This document shows, in pieces, positions 10,601-23,464 of a DNA stretch of 64,000 nt. Under the pieces are notes generated by a model that did no database searches, was not told the DNA's origin, and saw nothing but the letters and a program-made list of their open reading frames with translations. The position numbers were made by a program, and so were the translations under genes. Source of the DNA: Ashinkailepas kermadecensis (lineage: Eukaryota; Arthropoda; Thecostraca; Neolepadidae). The DNA is taken from the NCBI GenBank assembly GCA_034440615.1, contig JAOTOM010004838.1, positions 124,001 to 188,000 of the forward strand, in the 5' to 3' direction. The stretch's first letter is position 1. Each line of letters begins with the position of its first letter.

Positions 10601-12129
10601 CACAATTATAATATTTTACAAGATGTTTCGCCGTTTCTATCTCCTCATCATGAACCCAGCATCATTTTGCACTACATTTTATCAAAATCTATACACAACT
10701 TTTCATTTTACATTTCATTCCAGGGGCAAAATGCATGGGAGAGGGCGGCGCGCTCGATCTTTTGCCCATATACCGCTGCTCCAGCCGGGACCGGCCGGAA
10801 TAGGACGCAGAGCGGGCGGCTAGTCGGCCATCTAGTTATATATAGAGGTCAATGAATATATCATTTTGCCTTCCCAATGTCGGAGGACCAAATCCTGAGG
10901 CTTCTTTTGCTGAATGCAGAAATTGGGCTACATGATCGCGCTACATTGGTGATGCCATATTAATTTTGGTACAGGACAAACCAATACCTGATATGCAATC
11001 TGAATGATCAGCATACATCACATGATGCAATGTTGTGTGCTAAATCTGAAGTTCAAATGTATTATCTCTACTGACCAGCAGTTTTTTTTGGGTGGGGGGA
11101 GGAGGGCATGGTCCATCCCATCATAATTAAAGACAAACAAGATAATTGGATAGGACAAGAAGGAAAAAAGGACTAAACTACCTAACCTAACCTAACATGT
11201 AACATGTGCCCTCACCTAACAGTACAAAACTAACCCAATCTAAAAACCTAAGCACCAAACACCAAATCTAATTTTCTAATATTGTGCTTCTGGAAGTGGG
11301 ATAACTAAGAATGATATATAACTGAAGTAAAATGTATTTCTAAGTCAAAGATGTGACCTCCCCCACCCCCAAACAAAAAAAACAGGATATACCTAAGTTT
11401 CTGATTTAAAATCCAAGATTACATTTTGCATGTGGAGTGATAACCTAGCATTTAATTTAATTTGAAGTAAATTTTTCCTGATAACATTATTTTACCTGTC
11501 ACCTGTCTTCTTCTGAGCCATCCCGGAGGGGTGCGGGTTCCAAATTTCATGGGGACATCTCCATGAATCTGCCAACCATCCCTGAATCTGCACGACCATC
11601 CTGCAGGGCATGGGTTAGTGCTCAGGCAGGTTGTTGCTTTATATGCTTTCAAGGGGGCAAGTGCCCCATCAATGTTGGCTTTGCCCCCACAAACAATTTC
11701 AAGCTTTAACATGGGGCACCATGGAGTGTGATCCCCAATCAATTTGAACCTGCCCATTGCCTTCATGTATTTTTCCCACTGCCGGATAATGTTCAGTAAT
11801 CAACATCCGGCCGCTCAGGACTTCCTCTCTAATTGTAGTTCTTTCTATCAGCCAGAGTGTAGCCAAGGGTGTAGCCTTCCAAGGGCGTAGCCAAGAGGGC
11901 AGGCACAGATCCAGGATTTTTTTCAAGGGAAGGGCCATGTCTGGAGCCACTGGATGAGCCCCCAGGGGTGCATTCAGCTGAAAATTTTGAGAGGGGTACA
12001 CTGGAGCACTTTGGAAGGGAGACTTCAGTTGAAAATTCAAGGGAGTACACTCAATTATTCTAAGGGGCAGACTTTCATCTGTTTGGGCACCTTTAGCTAA
12101 AAAATTAGAAAGGGTTGCACTCGAGCCTC
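10601..12129. other. Non-coding DNA with degenerate repeats
   Basis: Positions 10838-10868 carry a MITE end (tatatatagaggtcaatg). Positions 11180-11196 hold three CCTAA units. Positions 11690-11770 resemble 5465-5540 (taacatgg, cctgcccattgccttca), an arm of the 4.2-5.9 kb element. Positions 11880-12110 contain loose AGGGG/tacact iterations like 4980-5330. No gene recognised. Confidence 0.4.
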
Positions 12130-12295
12130 ACTGTAGGACCACTTTTCCTGGTAAGATGGGCGCCACCTTGCCGTGAGCAGACACATTCCCTGTGCCTGCT
12201 GTATCCGTCTCTGCAAGGGGATGAACGGCAGGAATGCAGCAGGTCTGAGTACAGGCTTAATGAGGAATAGATCAAACAAAAGTTTTTGCTTCATA
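12130..12295 (-). repeat. Dispersed repeat R, copy 2
   Basis: Inverted partner of 10470-10600, ending in gaagcaaaaacttttgtttga on the minus strand next to the second MITE. Confidence 0.6.
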
Positions 12296-12300
12296 TATGA

Positions 12301-12480
12301 CTATCATTTGAAAATGATATAGTCATTTTCGCCACCTAGAACGCCCCAGCATCACTGCTTTACATCCACAACACACTGCACAGCGCCTACCAGCGCCGCC
12401 GTTTTTCCCATATGCAGCACCGCCATGGGGACCATTTTGAAAAGTCAAGTTGTCTGTCTAGTGATATATAGAGGTCAATG
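12301..12480 (-). mobile_element. Short MITE-like element, copy 2
   Basis: Inverted copy of 7302-7491 with the same core and the end TTTGAAAATGATATAGTCAT. It has an imperfect terminal hairpin. It is followed at 12480-12560 by a short internal duplication of gtcaatggaggtgcccataa. Confidence 0.65.
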
Positions 12481-13156
12481 GAGGTGCCCATAAAACAATG
12501 GAGGTCAATGGAGGTGCCCATAAAATGGAGGTCCCACAAGGGCATCTTTAGCGATATATATCTAATCGAGAATGAAGAGAAAGTGTGACATGTTATGCAT
12601 CTTTGAGAAGAAAAATGATTAAATAAAACACATGTGATAAAATATTGGCATCTCATGCTGGACCTCTTGACCCCATGACGTCATGAGCTAGTGATCATTT
12701 GTGACCTCTAGCCCATTGAGAGTTATATATTTGATAGCAGAAATACAAACAGGCCTGATTTGTGTGCCATATAAAATATTTTAAAAACATGTTTTGCTTT
12801 TAAATATCCCATATATGCATCTGTTCTCTATGGTTTCCATCGTTTTACAATTTTCAGAACAGACAGATTTCGAGTAAGTTGTCTCCAATTTGAAAACTAT
12901 GGGGGATCGAGCAATGAGAAAAGAATGGTGATATAAAAACGTTTGTTTAACAAAAAATATATAAAACTTATTCATGTAAGTCTTATAGTTTGCCTTCATT
13001 AACTTCACAAAGTTCAAGGTCATCCATTACCGATAGGTTGGTTGTTGGAGTTTATCTGCATATCAACTCTGCCAAGCCTGTTATCGTTTCCTTCCCAATG
13101 TCAACCCTTCTTTTGTCTGCCAGCATCAACACTGGCTGGAGAGAATTGAGCTATGT
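12481..13156. other. No gene recognised
   Basis: AT-rich spacer. Nothing beyond the short duplication at 12472-12525. Confidence 0.3.
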
Positions 13157-15025
13157 ATGGATGGGGAGTATGGATATATGTATGAAGTTCAGATTCATCT
13201 TGATAGGCACAATCATTTAAGGGATACTCAACATGGATTTCGATCTCGAAGGTCTTGTTTAACTAACCTTTTGGGGTTCATGGAGTATGTTACTAAAGAA
13301 GTAGACAATCCAAGCAGGATGGATGTTGTGTACTTGGACTTTACCACAGCTTTTGATAAAATTCCACATGGGAGGCTAATTCATCAACTACAGCAACATG
13401 GGATTGTTGGAAAAGTTATAGGTTGGATTGAAGCATGGTTGAGGGGAAGGAAACAAAGGGTAATGTTAAATGGATGTAAATCTGATTGGAATGATGTTCT
13501 GAGTGGAGTACCACAGGGCTCTGTTCTAGGGCCACTTCTCTTTATCATCTTTGTGAATAACATTGAAGTAGGGCTGAGGAATAGAGTGTTCAAATTTGCT
13601 GATGACATCAAGCTGGTAGGAGTGGCAAACAGTTGTGATCAATCCAGAAATATTCAACTAGACTTGGAGGAACTAAAAAAGTGGGCTGCTCAATGGCAGA
13701 TGTCTTTGAACTATGACAAGTGTAAGGTTATGCATCTGGGGTCTGGAGGTGAGACTTTCAGACATACAATGGGAGGGAGGGAACTGGATGCTATTCAAGA
13801 GGAAAGGGTGTAGGTTAGGTGTGTTGGTGTGTTGGTTTCAAAAGACCTTAAAACAGAAAAACAATGTAGCTCAGCTAGGAACAGGGCACTCAGAATGCTG
13901 GGACTCATTAATAGAAGTGTGATATATAAGAGAAAGGAAGTCATGAAAAAAACTGTACTTTGCATATGTGCGACCCCACTTGGAATATTCTGTACAAGCT
14001 TGGAGCCCCTACCTAGAAAAAGATATAGACAAGTTAGAAAGAGTGCAGCACAAGGCAACTAGACTCATCAGTGGAATAGGTAACTTAGAATATGGAGAAA
14101 GGCTTGTGGCATTAGATATGTACTCACTCAAGTATAGGAGATTAAGGGGGACATGATTGAAATGTACAAAATTGTGAAAGAACTTGATCAGGTCAATTTA
14201 AATGGTGCTCTTCAGCTTAGAGTATCACATAGGGGTCATCAATTCAGGTTAGACAAGTTGAGGTGTAGGACAGTTAAGCGACAAAAGGTCTTCAGTCAAA
14301 GGGTTGTTGATCAGTGGAATGGGCTGCCTGCTGATGTTGTGGGAGTTCCTCATTGAATGTATTTAGAAGTAGGGTGGATAAATTTTTTAGACAGGAAAAT
14401 CTTGTTTTTAAGTTCTGATTTGTGATGGATGGGGTGAGATTTATGTTAAGTAAGTATGCACTGCACAGACCCCATTAAGCAGGCATGGATGCAGTTTGAA
14501 AATTATTGATAAGGCATTCAATCCACATGTGTTAAGAGAGATCAGTGGAGTAGGGCTGGATAGCTAGGGTAGATAGGCATTGATAGGTGTGTGGGATATT
14601 GGAGGACTGGTTCTTCAGGATGTGGGATGGTTGGGGAGTGACTTTTTACCAGGCTTATAGTATCTTCCATTTACAGACTTAACTGGATGGGCCCTTGGGT
14701 CTCTTATTAAGTCTAAACGCTTTAAAACTTTATATAGGGTGTACCTAGCAGTGGATTCAGCACCTTCCTTTGGGATGTGATACTGATGAGATTGTCTATG
14801 GTAGCACAATGGGTATGATGGGAGGAGTTTGTAATTGTTGAGTGTGTTATGCAATAGCAAGTGAATGGTGCTAGATAGGCTGGGATATATAGCTTCCTAG
14901 GAACTTGAGATAAGGGATTGATTGGGGTGAGAGTATGTACATTTCTAGTACCTTTTCTAGATAGAATTAACCCAGATGGGCCCCTGTGGCTCTTATTAAG
15001 CCTTAACACTTTATGACTTGATGAC
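13157..15025 (+). pseudogene. CR1-type LINE C: reverse transcriptase C-terminal half plus 3' tail, frameshifted
   Basis: From about 13217 the frame reads DTQHGFRSRRSCLTNLL, VVYLDFTTAFDKIPHGRL, LSGVPQGSVLGPLLF and KFADDIKL, the reverse transcriptase core including the catalytic aspartates. It then continues in shifted frames with the CR1-like C-terminus (MRPHLEYSVQAWSP, RRLRG, VVDQWNGLP) to about 14356. Breaks lie near 13810, 13970 and 14155. The 5' half is missing. The 3' untranslated part (14360-15025) ends in ctttatgacttgatgacttta, a microsatellite-like tail typical of CR1 elements. The family differs clearly from LINEs A and B and supplied the tails at 1700-2045 and 7486-8047. Confidence 0.8.
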
Positions 15026-15794
15026 TTTATGAAGTATGGATGGGGGAGTGGAGACATACCCAAGACAAAGACCTCAGCTTTCATTTGCCTTTAACACATA
15101 AGTCATCTGCAGTCCACAGACATGCAATGCTTTTTATTCAGCACAAAATGATAAACCTGCCTAACACCTGATCACTGACACAAAGTGATCTTCATGTTTG
15201 TAATAGGTACCTATTTACTGTGCCAGATGCAATATGTAGGTAATAGAACCTGATTCAATAGGGTCAGGTTGCATTATTTCCATCTTTGATGTTATTCAAT
15301 GAATATCAGTTGTTCCAAAGTACAATTGCATCACTACACATTAATAAACCCATGGGTGACCTATCAGTAACTAGTGACCTTTAAATTGATGATGGTTTTT
15401 AATGGGAACTATATGATCTACATTAAAGAGGGAGGCAAAACTATTCTTAGAAAAACATTTTCAATCATATGTCTGCATGCCATTGTTTGACCTCATGTAG
15501 TTTTCCAATGTAGGAAAGCTTACACAAAATCCATCCTACCTGGGAAATGCAAAATCAGTCATGAAGAGAGGACAGCCATATCAGATATTTATAAGAATGC
15601 ATTTGGTAAATTTTTTTGCTTGGTCCACAAAATCATGCCCACTTTTATTTTTGCCATCAAATTTGTCAATTTTGATGGGCTAGGGGTCACAAGAGGTCAC
15701 ATGGTTATGAGGTCACAAGGTCAAATGTAGCAAAAACTGATATTTTATTTTGGGAATGTTTCAGTGGATCCTTTTTCTTTTGGAATATATAAGT

Positions 15795-15796
<2 letters not shown>
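15026..15796. other. No gene recognised
   Basis: AT-rich unique-looking sequence. No splice-bounded open frame found. Confidence 0.3.

Positions 15797-15861
<65 letters not shown>
15797..15861. repeat. (AT)n microsatellite
   Basis: About 32 AT units, uninterrupted. Confidence 0.97.
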
Positions 15862-15863
<2 letters not shown>

Positions 15864-16233
15864 CCACCCTTTCCATTTCTTATTGATGATATATGCATGG
15901 TCAAACCAATCCATGTTATTTCACCTAAAAATAATGCTGGAGGCTTGTTAAAAAAAAACTGTTGGCCAAATAGGGCTGATATTTGCACAGCTGTGTTCAG
16001 AGCCAGACTACCCCATGCACAAATTTTGGTCTCAATAAAAATTATGGTATGATTCCAGATCTAGGTAAAATGCGATTTTTTGGATTTTTTTTCAATACAG
16101 GGTATTTTAATGTAAAAATCATGATGCGACCACTCATTTTCTCCGCAAATAATTATTTTCCAGTTGGCAAACAAATACACGACCATAATCTTCACTCTGC
16201 AAACATAGCACATCGCGTATAATATAAGGAACC

Positions 16234-18803
16234 TTGTCACATTCTCAGCAACTGGAGCTCGATAAGGTGATTTGTGAGGAAATCAGTAGAAACTTTCAGA
16301 GGAAATGCCTGATTCTTGGTGACTTTAATCTAAAAGGATATGAACATGTTGGTGTTGGCTCCCCATCATGTAAACTGTTTAGGAAATGCCTTGAAGAGGA
16401 CTTGTTCTTACACCAGTTTGTAATGGAACCAACCAGGCAGGGCTCATTCTTGGACCTTGTCTTCTCAGATTTAAGTGATTTAGTTCATGACTTGACTGTA
16501 GGAGAAACTCTGGGAAGAAGTGACCATAACATAGTGAGATTTAAGGTACAAATAGCAGGGACAATCAAGGATAACTTGGCAAAGATTCCAAATTTTAACA
16601 GGGCAGACTTTGACTCCATGAGAGAGGCTTTAAGTGCCATACAATGGGAAGAAGAATTTCTTGATTTAAATGCCTGTGAAATGTGGGAAAAGTTCAAATC
16701 TTACTTGAGGGAAATTCAGATTAGCCATGTTCCCCAAAAGCAATGGCGCAAAAGAAGTGTAGGAAAGCCAGCATGGCCTACACCAGATTTGAGGAGATCA
16801 ATTAAGGCTAAGAAAGATGCATTTAGAGTATTTAAGGAAGCTTCAAATGTCGTAAATCTAAGGTCGTATCAAAAAGCTAGAGATGCTGTGAAGCAGAAAA
16901 CCAGAGCAGCAAGGCGGGCAAAAGAATTGGATTTGGCTAGGAACTGTAATGGGGACAGTAAAAAGTTCTTTAGTTTCTACAAGCTAAGTAAAGTTTCAAG
17001 CACAATTGGTCCACTGGAAGTAAATGGCACTATATTGAGTGAGGATGGTGAGATGGTTGAGGAGCTGAGCAAGCAGTTTAAATCAGTGTTTACAGTGGAG
17101 GATGTGACAAATTTGCCAACCGTGAACCACAGTTCAGTGACAGGTGATCAGATACACAATGTTGATTTCATTGATAGTGATGTTGTTTTCAATTATATCA
17201 GAAAAATAAAGCCAAACAAGGCAGCAGGACCTGATGGAATTTATGCTAGGGTATTGCGGGAAGCTGAAAAGGAACTGGCAATTCCACTTAGTATAATATT
17301 TTGTAGATCAGTTTCACAAAATGAAATTCCAACAGATTGGAAAAGGACAAATTTAGTTCCTATTTTCAAGAAAGGAGAAAGAGGGAAAGTTGAAAATTAT
17401 AGGCCAGTAAGCCTCACATCCCTAGTCTGCAAGGTACTCGAATAAATTATCAAAGATAGAATAGTTAGTTTTCTGGAAGGAAACAGATTGATTCAAGATA
17501 CTCAACATGGGTTTAGAAAAGGGAGATCGTGTCTCACAAATCTCTTGGACTTTTTAAATTTTGCTACAGAACAATTTGATCAGGGAAATCAGGTTGATGT
17601 AGCATATCTTGACTTTAGTAAGGCCTTTGACAAGGTACCCCATAAACGGTTAATGATGCAGCTTCAGGTCCATGGCATTGCAGGTAGCATCCTAAAATGG
17701 ATTGAGTTGTGGCTTTCAGATAGACAGCAGACAGTGATGCTTAATGGTACAAAATCATCATGGCAAAATGTTCTTAGTGGAGTCCCTCAGGGGTCGGTAC
17801 TGGGGCCACTGTTGTTCATTATATTTGTGAATAGCATTGAATGTGGCCTGAGCAGTAAGGTTTTGAAATTTGCAGATGATTTGAAGATCTTTAGGGCAAT
17901 AACAGGGCACAATGAGCAGATTTTGCTGCAGAACGACTTAGATGAGCTTGTGAAGTGGTCCGAAAAATGGCAAATGAAGTTTAATTTTGATAAGTGCAAA
18001 GTCATGCATGTAGGTAGGTAGCATATGAAGGCACCATACTTGATGGATGGCCAAGTACTATCTGTGACTGAGCAGGAGAAGGACTTAGGTGTTATTTTGA
18101 ACACAAAATTTGGGGCATCAGAACAGACCAAAGAAGCCAGGAAGAAGGCGCTAAGAATGCTTGGGGCGATACAGAGGAATGTGTCATACAAAAGTGAGGA
18201 GGTCATCAGGAAGCTTTACTGTGCATATGTCAGGCCACATTTGGAATACTGTGTCCAAGCTTGGTCCCCTAGTTATGAGAAAGATTGTTGGCTTTTAGAG
18301 AGAGTACAAAAGAGGGCAACAAAAATGGTTAATGGTATAGGGAACCTGGCATATGAGGAAAGATTGAAGAAATTGATGTTTTCACTTAGATATAGAAGGC
18401 TGAGAGGAGATCTCATCGAGGTTTTTAAATTTGTTCATGGTCAGGAGCAGGGATATCTAAGGGAAACGTTTGAATTTTACAGAAATGATGCAATTAGAGG
18501 TCATCAATTCAAAATTAAAGTTAATCACAGCAGGACAAGGTTAAGACAGTCTTTCTTCACCAACAGGGTAGTAGAATACTGGAACCAGCTTCCAGGAACA
18601 ATTGTCAGTAGCAACACACTGAACATCTTTAAAAATGGCATAGACAATCATTATAAGAATAGGGGGCTTGTTTTTCTGTATTCCAGGGTGAGTTGATTGA
18701 CAGATTTGGTGGGCAACTGGTTCAGTGTACCAAGTGCAACCAAGAAGGGCCCTTGTGGCTCATAGTTGCACTGATCTTTTATGTCTTTATTTCTTTATAA
18801 TTA
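16234..18803 (+). pseudogene. CR1-type LINE B: nearly open endonuclease-reverse transcriptase, two nonsense codons
   Basis: A single frame runs from about 16234 to 18696 apart from two stops: TAA at 17443-17445, where LINE A has TCA, and TAG at 18019-18021, where LINE A has CAG. Domains in order: endonuclease C-terminal half (LILGDFN at 16310, FVMEPTRQGSFLDL, GRSDHN near 16520), linker, reverse transcriptase (FKKGERGKVENYRPVSLTS, QHGFRKGRSCLTNLL, YLDFSKAFDKVPHKRL, LSGVPQGSVLGPLLF, KFADDL), then the CR1 C-terminus (YVRPHLEYCVQAWSP, RRLRGDLIEVFKF). The 3' end (18700-18803) ends in tttatgtctttatttcttta. The 5' truncation removes ORF1 and the start of the endonuclease. It is closely similar to LINE A on the nucleotide level. 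Both stops look like single-base changes. Confidence 0.88.
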
Positions 18804-19218
18804 TCCGTACCTGTTGTGTCACAGACGTGATAAAGAAGACATTCAACACTTCATGCACTTGATTTAATACTCTTTGTCATTGAAAACCTTATGTTTCTGC
18901 CTTAATTTGACATTATCTCCGAGAATGAACACTCGCAACACGTCACGCCAGCAACCGTCGATAAGGGCCGGAAATTTCTTGCAATGCTGTATTATTTTAT
19001 TTTCAATATATTTGATGACGTCATGGCGGAAAAATTTGTTTCGGACGATTCTGGTTTTCCGGTTAGGTTAGGTTAGGTTAGATTATATTATGATATAATA
19101 TATTTTATATATTATGCTACATTGTCTTAGTCTAGGTTAGGTTAGGTTTTTTTCTTCCCCCGACTTAATGCATATGACGTCATCAAATCATTATGACGTC
19201 ATCAACCGTCGTTGACTT
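18804..19218. repeat. Foldback core with TTAGG-type pentamers
   Basis: Positions 19060-19082 contain four GGTTA units and 19134-19147 two more. They lie inside the F0 foldback element rather than forming a telomere. Confidence 0.6.
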
Positions 19219-19318
19219 AAAAGTAATCATTTGCGGAGAAAATGAGTGGTCGCATCATGATTTTTACATTAAAATAACCTGTATTCAAAAAAAAATTCAA
19301 AAAATCACATTTTACCTG

Positions 19319-19629
19319 TTTCTGGAAATTTACCAAGATTATGGGGTGAAGTGCATTGGTCGATCTGTTGTGGTATGCACCAGCAAGCCATTCCAGATAA
19401 CCAATGCACCACCTTTTTTCAAAAAATGATGTGTTGTTCGCAATCAGGTGCACAGCTGATATCAGTAGTACCTAGTTTGATGCAAGCACACATCCAGGCC
19501 TATTTTGATGCAGGCACACACCCAGGCCTATTTTGATATAGGCACAGATTCAGGATTTACCTGCACTGGTGGAATTTATGCAACTGTGAAAACAACACAT
19601 TAATGCCTAAACATAAAACCATATCTTAC
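19319..19629. other. Spacer with a short tandem duplication
   Basis: At 19480-19545 a phrase (ggcctattttgat-caggcacac) is repeated about 2.5 times. Nothing else recognised. It is probably intron downstream of the exon at 19729-19630. Confidence 0.35.
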
Positions 19630-19729
19630 CAAATTCTTCTTTGATTTTCATGGTAGCATTGTACTCAAAGGCATCCATCACTCTTATCTGCTGCTGCTGA
19701 GATGCTATACAAGGTTCTTCTTTTAACAA
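19630..19729 (-). CDS. Isolated coding exon of an unrecognised host gene
   Basis: On the minus strand an acceptor (ttttgttgctaaatcag) is followed by 33 open codons plus one base and a strong donor (G/gtaagatatgg). The product begins LLKEEPCIASQQQQIRV and continues MDAFEYNATMKIKEEF. It has a glutamine run and ends in lysine and glutamate, with no domain I can name. Because the frame is open to about 19757, the exon could start slightly further upstream. No partner exons were identified. The FnIII-like gene at the left edge is on the same strand, but nothing links them. The call rests on splice signals and protein-like composition. Confidence 0.4.
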
Positions 19730-20442
<713 letters not shown>

Positions 20443-20504
20443 AGTAGGTAGGTAGACATATACACAACAAACAACAATGCGATTGGCCATCGATGGCACA
20501 ACTC

Positions 20505-20785
20505 GGGCTGAAACGAGGGCCAGACGCGGGCAGCCCACGCAGATCCTGCGCTGAAAATCACATCTGAAATATGGTGGCCCTGTCATACATCGATGGCAGT
20601 CCACAATGAACCCGTGAAAGGGTTGGACGTGGGCAATCCGTATGGTCCCATTTGGGCAGTGCACGCAGATTCTGTGCCGAAAGCCATATGGGAAGTAAGG
20701 TGGTTGATTGATTGGTGGATTGATTATTTGGGTTTAATGGCACGCCGACTACAAGGCCAATTAGGCCCATTGGGAAAGTAAGGTG
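20505..20785 (+). repeat. Imperfect tandem duplication and SINE-like tail
   Basis: The phrase GGGCAGCCCACGCAGATCCT at 20528 recurs as GGGCAGTGCACGCAGATTCT about 126 bp later, each followed by a similar gaaaa/gaaag stretch and GTGG. Positions 20700-20785 (ttgattgattggtggattga, then ttgggtttaatggcacgcc) look like the 3' part of a SINE with a TTGA-type repeat. Confidence 0.45.
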
Positions 20786-21013
20786 GCTCTGTGAAGAGGG
20801 ACCACTGGCAACCTAATTAAAATTTAATCAAGGCCAATCACTTAACGAAATTTTGATATTCATCTCATATCGCTGATCGAAATTTTCTGACACATTTGCT
20901 GCAGCACAACATTTTAAAGTTCTCTCAAATCAAACGTGGGAGTGAAGCAAAGCCAAAACATATACTAAATTAATTATGGATACCTGGATTTCTTTCCCCA
21001 ATCTTCCTGTCCG

Positions 21014-21265
21014 GATCATGGATCCCAAAAGCAAGTTTCAGCGAAAACGGAAGAGCACCAGTGGCCTCGGCCAACCTACTACAAATAATATGCAGATTTC
21101 CTAAGTTCATGTCCATAGACTCTTCACAACATATACTATGTGCTCTAAAGACAAACGCCAAAAAAATACCTACGTCCTTCGCGGCTTGTTGCTGCCTCCG
21201 GCAACGTTCAACCGTTGAATCAGCCGGTTCGTCTTCCTGGTTATGTCGCGGTTTCTTATTAGAGT
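21014..21265 (-). repeat. Dispersed repeat S, copy 1 (partner 32228-32490)
   Basis: Colinear with 32228-32490: ggatcatggatcccaaaagc, ggcctcggc, tactacaaataatatgca, cggcttgttgctgcctccgg, cagccggtt. On the minus strand it is an open extension of the Penelope-like fragment at 21215-21410, so it may be part of that element. Confidence 0.65.
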
Positions 21266-21410
21266 CCAGAAACGTTTTAATGTAAAAGTTTACTATGTGG
21301 GTTGGGAACGCATTACACTTGACAAAAAAACTTTTTGAGAGGCGGAAGGGATTGATAAATGAAACGGATCGTGCTTCATCTTGCATCCGTGTGTTTTCAG
21401 TCACTGTGAA
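21215..21410 (-). pseudogene. Penelope-like element fragment (end of reverse transcriptase domain)
   Basis: The minus frame reads SFINPFRLSKSFFVK then CNAFPTHIVNFYIKTFL, followed by an acidic KPRHNQEDEP linker. In Penelope-like elements the reverse transcriptase ends with a helix of this type (L-x-x-N-G-[YF]-P-x-x-[IL]-[IV]-x-x-x-[IL]-x-x-[FY]-L) before the connector to the GIY-YIG domain. The RT catalytic core is not present here. A GIY-YIG remnant of the same class lies at 30965-30480. Confidence 0.5.
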
Positions 21411-21461
21411 TTATGTGTAACTGTGTTTTTGTATCGTCATTGTTGTACTGTTTTGCTCCTG

Positions 21462-21495
21462 AAGATGTTACGCAATGTAACGAAACGTTGAGTTC
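21462..21495 (+). ncRNA. Hammerhead-ribozyme-like motif of Penelope-like type
   Basis: CTGAAGA matches the CUGANGA box. After one extra T, GTTAC and GTAAC pair around a GCAAT loop, followed directly by GAAAC and GTTG. Penelope-like elements are known to carry minimal hammerhead motifs in their terminal repeats. Here it lies on the strand opposite to the adjacent Penelope-like coding fragment. Flanking stems I and III were not verified. Confidence 0.45.
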
Positions 21496-21595
21496 GAGAA
21501 AAAAAGTTATAACGGAGATCTCATGATCTATATAGCTCTATTGGCCATCAGGTTTATCCTATAACTACACGCCTTGGGCGAACAACATTACTTCA

Positions 21596-22185
<590 letters not shown>

Positions 22186-22196
22186 ATGTATATATA

Positions 22197-22278
<82 letters not shown>
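22186..22278. repeat. (AT)n microsatellite
   Basis: About 40 AT units after a short TGTATGTA lead-in. Confidence 0.97.
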
Positions 22279-22280
<2 letters not shown>

Positions 22281-23464
22281 CCGCGTATATGTGCAAGTAT
22301 AATATGGCTGCCGAAACCGGCGAGGGGCTTAATATGCGCGTGAAGATGCTAGGTTACCGTCGGTAAATCCTGCGTTGGGATGGCTTCAGTCATTTTCGGA
22401 CCATCGTGTTGCATTTACCTTTGTAAGCAGCATGTGATCTCCGTACCCGTTATTCACAGGCACAGGCACAGGCTCGCAGGCACCGTTATACATTGCTGAT
22501 GTATTGCGATTTAAGACAATATATAACTGGTATTTTGTGCTATGTAGAGTATGTTTTTATGAGTCTGAACAGTCTGAACGCTCTATATGGTCTGAATGCT
22601 GTGTGGGATAGGTATTCACTACTTTACTTTACTCCCGTGCTGCCCACCCCTTAAGTCCCCGGGTTGGTCGATGATTGACCGCATAGTGAATATGGCATAG
22701 GGTCTCAGATTTGGTCATTTAACACGGTTCCTTATGGGCCCGTCCAGCTGATGCTGCCAGTTCAAGTGCCGTCACATGTCACCAAATGCTGCCATGCTTG
22801 AGCAGTGGGGGCCGGACCAATCTCATCAGCTTCGTGCTCGCCGGTACCCCTACCCTCTCCTGGGTGCGCGCCTGGAACGTCTTTTTACTCAAAATAAACG
22901 GTAATTGATTCGGAAAATGTTCCTTGATAATCTCAGGGTGCGTTCTTTTACAATTTTCTACGACACGGGAGCATTTTAGTGATGTTCTCAAGATATCCAT
23001 CAGCTCCAATTGTCTTCAAATCAGCTTTCGATGTCGCATGTCGGTAATATACATGTGCTGTATGAGTATGGTGTGCGCATGTCCATCTATGTACAGCTTG
23101 GATGCAATCATGCAAACCTTGCAACCCTAGGATGAGCCATTCGCGTGATTTTGGCCAAGGTATGCTTACTATACACTTTTTCCTATAAAGTTGCTTAGAT
23201 TTTGCTTCAAGTTCAGCATCACGTATGCACATTTTTCCCTGATCTTGGGACGTTTAGGGGGCGTGGCCGGTTTGACTACACATTGGATCAGGTAATAACA
23301 GATCAAATGTTTAAGCTCATCACAGATCGCTCCACCAGGGCCATGAGTCTCACGTCAGGTGACGCCGCCTGACTTCAGACTATGGCTGGGCCGAATCGCC
23401 GCGGTGTCGATCTGTTGTCAGCTGCCACGCGTGTTGGGCGCCTGGCGCTTGGGAATGTGAAAAA
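22279..23464. other. No recognised gene; weak minus-strand open frames
   Basis: Overlapping minus-strand frames at 23232-22948 and 23009-22779 are open with mixed composition (for example KRTHPEIIKEHFPNQLPFIL). They show no known domain or clear splice signals. Confidence 0.25.

Larger units (their letters stand above)
16063..19318. mobile_element. Foldback element F0 interrupted by LINE B
   Basis: The left arm 16063-16160 and right arm 19318-19219 are inverted copies (shared TGTAAAAATCATGATGCGAC, CACTCATTTTCTCCGCAAAT). Between them lie LINE B and a TTAGG-rich core (19060-19150). The arm motif GACCACTCATTTTCT recurs in the foldback elements at 35.7 and 57.9 kb, which also have TTAGG-rich cores, so this is the same family with a LINE inserted. 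Confidence 0.6.

Noticed and set aside
19060..19082. Telomere end
   Set aside because: Only four TTAGG-type units, inside a foldback element and continuing into unrelated DNA on both sides.
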